Below are positions 60,936 to 64,000 of a stretch of 64,000 nucleotides of DNA, piece by piece (the first letter of the stretch is position 1; the number at the start of each line of letters is the position of its first letter). The notes beneath the pieces are model-generated. The model saw only the letters and a program-made list of their open reading frames with translations, was not told where the DNA came from and made no database searches. This DNA comes from an uncultured Clostridiaceae bacterium (lineage in GTDB: Bacteria > Bacillota > Clostridia > TANB77 > CAG-465): NCBI GenBank assembly GCA_947169155.1, contig CAMVON010000004.1, forward strand, positions 1-64,000, given 5' to 3'. Both the position numbers and the translations under genes were made by a program.

Positions 60936-62019
60936 TAATGAAATAGAAGAAAAAATAAAAGAAGAATACTATTTAACATATGAAATTTTAGTTATTAAGT
61001 CCAAAGATGCACTATTAGCACTATATGATGAATATAAAGGGGCAATCTTAATTATTAGAGATAAATTAAAAGGAAATGTTTCATTTGAATCTACAATTAA
61101 ATATATAAAAAACGTAGATAATAACATCCATATAATTGTAATTACAGAAAAAATAACTCAAGAATATAAAGAATTTTTGTTTTCTAAAGAAATATTTAAC
61201 ATAGTTGAAGGAGAAAATATTAGTATCGAGAATATCTCTGAAAATATACATAACAAGAAGCTTGTTACATATAAGAATAAAAGTGAGAATAAAAAATCAA
61301 ACATTATTATTGTTACTGGAGCTAAGAATTCGGGAAAAACAATATGTTCATTAAACATTGCAAATTATATATCAAAAATAAGAAAAGATAAAAAAGTATT
61401 ATTAATTGATTTAGATTTTCAAAACCCAAGTATCTACATATATTTGAAAACTCATACAAATTATGGATTAAAAGATTTAATCAAAGATTTTGAACAAAAT
61501 AGTATACGAGCGAAAATAAATTATGAGGATACAAATAGTAGAGTACCAAATTTAATGTATATTCTAAACAATATACCTATGAATGAGCCTAATACTAAAA
61601 CATTATTCTCTTTAATAGATTTACTTGGAAATCTTTACGATTATGTTATCATAGATACATCGTTTTTCTTAATGAATAAAATATATAAAAGAAAAGAATA
61701 CAATATTATTCATGTTATAAAAGATAGTGTTAAAGGATATAAGGACTATCTGTACGATACAATTAATCTAGAGAAAAACAGTAAAGTAAAATTGTTATTT
61801 AACTGCAAAAGGAAAGGAATAAAAAGGGCAGATTTGACAATAGAATCATATGTTAAAACAAATATATTTTTAGATTTTATAGACAAGTACAAATTTGTAT
61901 ATAGAAATAGTAACATAAAAACAATTTTAAAAGTAATTGGAATAAAAAAGAAAAATAAGTTTAAAGAATTATTAATCCGCAAATTAAATGAAACAGGAGA
62001 TGATATATATGAAGGATAA
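60910..62019 (+). CDS. CpaE/MinD-like ATPase
   Basis: A 369-residue protein. The first 130 residues resemble a receiver-like domain (YLTYEILVIKSKDALLALYD) without clear phosphorylation site, then a MinD/ParA ATPase: IIVTGAKNSGKTICSLNIANY (Walker A, without the second lysine of true MinD), VLLIDLDFQNPS and YDYVIIDTSFF. Two-domain proteins of this sort are CpaE-like and place secretion or pilus machines at the cell surface. It overlaps the VirB4-like gene by 26 bases and presumably helps to place or energise that ATPase; this is inference. Confidence 0.75.
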   Translation: MLMIIAVDNNEIEEKIKEEYYLTYEILVIKSKDALLALYDEYKGAILIIRDKLKGNVSFESTIKYIKNVDNNIHIIVITEKITQEYKEFLFSKEIFNIVEGENISIENISENIHNKKLVTYKNKSENKKSNIIIVTGAKNSGKTICSLNIANYISKIRKDKKVLLIDLDFQNPSIYIYLKTHTNYGLKDLIKDFEQNSIRAKINYEDTNSRVPNLMYILNNIPMNEPNTKTLFSLIDLLGNLYDYVIIDTSFFLMNKIYKRKEYNIIHVIKDSVKGYKDYLYDTINLEKNSKVKLLFNCKRKGIKRADLTIESYVKTNIFLDFIDKYKFVYRNSNIKTILKVIGIKKKNKFKELLIRKLNETGDDIYEG

Positions 62020-62701
62020 TAAGCAAGAAATAAAAAGAAATAAAGAAGAACTAAAAAATATACTAATAAAGACAATAGATAAAGGTGGAAATTATATTAT
62101 CAAAGCAATGCCAGTAAATAAACATATAAAGGATATACTATCCGATGTAAAAGAGTGCATAACAGATGGAGAGTTTAAAAATATAGTTTCTATAGCAATA
62201 GAAAGCAGTTTAAAAGAAGGAAAAGAAATATTAGGATTAACTGATAGAGAGTTAAAGCACATTAATAAAATGATAAATACAGCATTTGCAGGAGGTTTAA
62301 CTAAAAACATAAATATTGGTGTGGCAACGATAGAAAATATTAAAAAATATGGAAATCTATTCTATAATTATATCGAAGACTTCTTTGAGAGCTTAAAAGC
62401 ATACATAGCAAGTACTGGATTTGAGGAAAGAGTAAATATTGCAGTATCTAAATGCTTAAACAAAGTTGATGAATTTAAACAAATATGTTCAAATTGGTAC
62501 AATGCTTATGATAAATTTGATTTAAACAATCTTACAAACTTAGCAGATAAATTAGACAAGTTAAAAGATAAAGTTGGATTTAATGACAAATGTGTAAGCG
62601 AGAACACTATAATACAAAATGTTACAGAGCTAGTTAAGCAGAATAAAAAGAAACTAACCAAAAATCAGTTTGATATTTGTGCAAATTTAGACCAAATATA
62701 A
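62009..62701 (+). CDS. Hypothetical helical protein of the VirB4-like operon
   Basis: About 230 residues, mainly amphipathic helices (NKQEIKRNKEELKNILIKTID, IKDILSDVKECITDGEFKNI, DLNNLTNLADKLDKLKDKVG), with a stretch of alternating hydrophobic residues near residue 90 (AFAGGLTKNINIGVATIENI). No domain recognised and no signal peptide. GGAGATGATATAT before ATG 62009, overlapping the ATPase stop by 11 bases, places it as the fourth gene of the operon. Confidence 0.75.
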   Translation: MKDNKQEIKRNKEELKNILIKTIDKGGNYIIKAMPVNKHIKDILSDVKECITDGEFKNIVSIAIESSLKEGKEILGLTDRELKHINKMINTAFAGGLTKNINIGVATIENIKKYGNLFYNYIEDFFESLKAYIASTGFEERVNIAVSKCLNKVDEFKQICSNWYNAYDKFDLNNLTNLADKLDKLKDKVGFNDKCVSENTIIQNVTELVKQNKKKLTKNQFDICANLDQI

Positions 62702-62762
62702 TTTTTATATTTAAAAATGAATAAAATTGTTGTATAATACACTCATAGGATAGGTGATAATT

Positions 62763-63101
62763 ATGAATTTTTATGATAACATCAATAACTTAATAACAGC
62801 ATTCAAACAAACAAATGAATATACTGAATATAAAGCATTAAAAGAAGAACTAAAAAAGAACCCAGAAACATATAATATGCTTAAAGATTTTAAAGACAAA
62901 CAAGCTGAACTTCAAATGGCATACATCAATGGACAAGAACCAGATAAATCTAAACAAGAAGAAATGGAAAATCTATATTCTATTGTTGCTCAAAACTCAG
63001 ATTGTAGAAAAATACTTGAATGTGAAATGAGAATAAATGTTATACTTGCAGATCTTCAAAAAGCTTTAGGAGATGCTATAGAAGAACTAGTTAAATTCTA
63101 G
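62763..63101 (+). CDS. YlbF family protein
   Basis: A 112-residue protein, all helical: NLITAFKQTNEYTEYKALKE, ELKKNPETYNMLKDFKDKQ and ENLYSIVAQNSDCRKILECEMRINV are the three parts of the YlbF/YmcA fold. In Bacillus YlbF and YmcA form a complex with YaaT that steers RNase Y and development. The ATG at 62763 follows AGGTGATA; the frame is open from GTG at 62754. It begins a short operon with the 63111 gene. Confidence 0.88.
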   Translation: MNFYDNINNLITAFKQTNEYTEYKALKEELKKNPETYNMLKDFKDKQAELQMAYINGQEPDKSKQEEMENLYSIVAQNSDCRKILECEMRINVILADLQKALGDAIEELVKF

Positions 63102-63110
63102 AGGTGTGTT

Positions 63111-63269
63111 ATGTGGGTAAAAGACGTTAGAAATTACGATGTAGATATATACGAAGGAGAAAAATTAATATATTCTGGAAACGTAAATGACTGCCCAGAA
63201 GAAATTAAAAAAAGAGAAACAGCAAATATGACAATAGGTCATAAAAGAATTAAAATAGAATTAAAATAA
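63111..63269 (+). CDS. Hypothetical 52-residue protein
   Basis: A small basic-acidic protein (MWVKDVRNYDVDIYEGEKLI, GNVNDCPEEIKKRETANMTI, GHKRIKIELK) starting nine bases after the YlbF stop, with GAGGTG upstream. Its alternating strands suggest a compact beta fold. Not recognised. Cotranscription with the YlbF gene suggests a linked role. Confidence 0.65.
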   Translation: MWVKDVRNYDVDIYEGEKLIYSGNVNDCPEEIKKRETANMTIGHKRIKIELK

Positions 63270-63299
63270 CAATTATGTAAATTATTTATTATTAAACTA

Positions 63300-63328
63300 T
63301 TGAAAAATATGTGATAATATGTTATAAT
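63300..63328 (+). promoter_or_regulatory. Promoter directly before a terminator hairpin
   Basis: TTGAAA at 63300-63305 and TATAAT at 63323-63328, spacer 17. The predicted start falls inside the hairpin at 63332. Confidence 0.6.
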
Positions 63329-63331
63329 TTT

Positions 63332-63370
63332 GTCCAGTGAGGTTTAATTTTATCTCATTGGACTTTTTTT
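63332..63370 (+). terminator. Terminator before the nucleotidyltransferase gene
   Basis: GTCCAGTGAG at 63332-63341 pairs with CTCATTGGAC at 63354-63363 (one G-U pair), then seven T. It ends the YlbF operon and may also act on the promoter just upstream. Confidence 0.8.
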
Positions 63371-63393
63371 ATGTTTAAATTTGGAGTGAAAAG

Positions 63394-64000
63394 ATGAATT
63401 ATAGAGATGCCCTAAATAAGTTTATTGATGATATGAACTATTTAAAAAACGACGAAGTCGAAGGAATCATATTCTATGGTAGCTTTCATACAGGTACATA
63501 TAACGAGTTTTCAGACATAGATTTAATGATACTATATGATGACGATTCAGACATTAATCAAATAAAAGGATTCAAAACTGTAAATGGATTACAAGTTGAA
63601 TATTATGAGAGAACTGTTTCTAAATTATTTGAAAGAGCAAACTCAGATTATATGAAATGTGAAGATTCATTATTATCAATAGTAGGTTATGGTGAAGTTA
63701 TATTTGATAGAAATGGTAAAGTAAAAGAACTTAGAGATTATGTTTTAGAAAAATACCAAAGACCATTACCAGGATACATTAAGCAAGAAGCACTATACGA
63801 AATCGCTTCATGTAAAAAGAGTGTTTTAGCTTGTGAAGAATTAAGAGTTCAAAATGATCCATATTTTGATAACTATTATTATATAACAGTTGAGAAAATT
63901 AGATTGTTCTATCATAGATTAAAAGGATTTTCTAATTTATCACAAACAAAAGTATTTAAGCTATATACAAATGAACATCTTAGAGAAGTTCAACATAAAA
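63394..64000 (+). CDS. Nucleotidyltransferase domain protein (partial)
   Basis: At least 202 residues, cut by the window end. IIFYGSFHTGTYNEFSDIDLMILY has the GS-x10-DxD motif of Pol beta-like minimal nucleotidyltransferases; the helical part after residue 130 (IKQEALYEIASCKKSVLACEE) may be a HEPN-like or C-terminal helical domain. Such proteins modify antibiotics, RNAs or proteins with nucleotides, or act as MNT/HEPN antitoxins; the substrate cannot be read. ATG at 63394 follows GGAG. The rest lies beyond 64000. Confidence 0.75.
   Translation, partial: MNYRDALNKFIDDMNYLKNDEVEGIIFYGSFHTGTYNEFSDIDLMILYDDDSDINQIKGFKTVNGLQVEYYERTVSKLFERANSDYMKCEDSLLSIVGYGEVIFDRNGKVKELRDYVLEKYQRPLPGYIKQEALYEIASCKKSVLACEELRVQNDPYFDNYYYITVEKIRLFYHRLKGFSNLSQTKVFKLYTNEHLREVQHK

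Overview
The window is strongly AT-rich and its genes are those of a Gram-positive, low-GC Bacillota lineage: YfmF/YfmH, YqeY, a YlbF-type protein, a short RelA/SpoT synthetase, TspO, a WecA/TagO-type lipid carrier transferase, and a Spo0E-like peptide preceded by a perfect Spo0A box. That points to a spore-forming or formerly spore-forming Clostridia-like bacterium, perhaps an uncultured gut one; I cannot name a genus. No tRNA, rRNA, CRISPR array or transposase was seen.

Layout. 1-6700 is an accessory stretch: a 63-bp-period array of palindromes, a Fic-like protein with a broken active site, then separately promoted and terminated small genes. Two of these encode two-membrane-segment paralogues, and another pair, one member frameshifted, encodes a second small family. 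6700-9000 holds VanZ-like, DUF3800-like and alarmone synthetase genes. 9100-23100 is a surface polysaccharide locus: a large membrane protein, then a long untranslated leader with a terminator hairpin, then an 11-gene operon (initiating sugar transferase, glycosyltransferases, TupA-like ATP-grasp, Wzy, acetyltransferase, Wzx, UDP-glucuronate epimerase, UDP-glucose dehydrogenase).

24000-29400 is the most notable part: a complete His-Xaa-Ser (Hxs) peptide-modification operon, with a MORN-repeat membrane protein, the HRSHSSH-type precursor HxsA, HxsD, an A24 prepilin-peptidase-like protein and two radical SAM enzymes (HxsC, HxsB), behind a 27-bp palindrome touching the promoter. 29400-37000 holds membrane and redox genes (Pr6Pr, TspO, CcdA plus thioredoxin), an AAA ATPase/TOPRIM pair like AbiL/RloAB phage-exclusion systems, and an amidohydrolase. 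37100-37650 has no ordinary gene but holds a candidate small RNA and a type I toxin-antitoxin locus: a 22-residue hydrophobic peptide, a convergent antisense RNA, a shared bidirectional terminator and a direct repeat over the toxin start.

37700-57500 is mostly housekeeping: Tex, an Rpn nuclease, a metallophosphoesterase, PspC pair, purA-purB behind a leader with a terminator, an orphan AgrC-like kinase, an SDR, a Panacea-like protein, a uracil-DNA-glycosylase-like protein, then phosphatase-rpiB-tagO and YqeY-YfmF-YfmH. 57500-62700 looks sporulation-linked: Spo0A boxes, a Spo0E-like gene, a three-gene reverse-strand operon and a divergent operon with VirB4-like and CpaE/MinD-like ATPases, whose first two genes seem to start on AUC/AUA-type codons. 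The window ends inside a nucleotidyltransferase gene.
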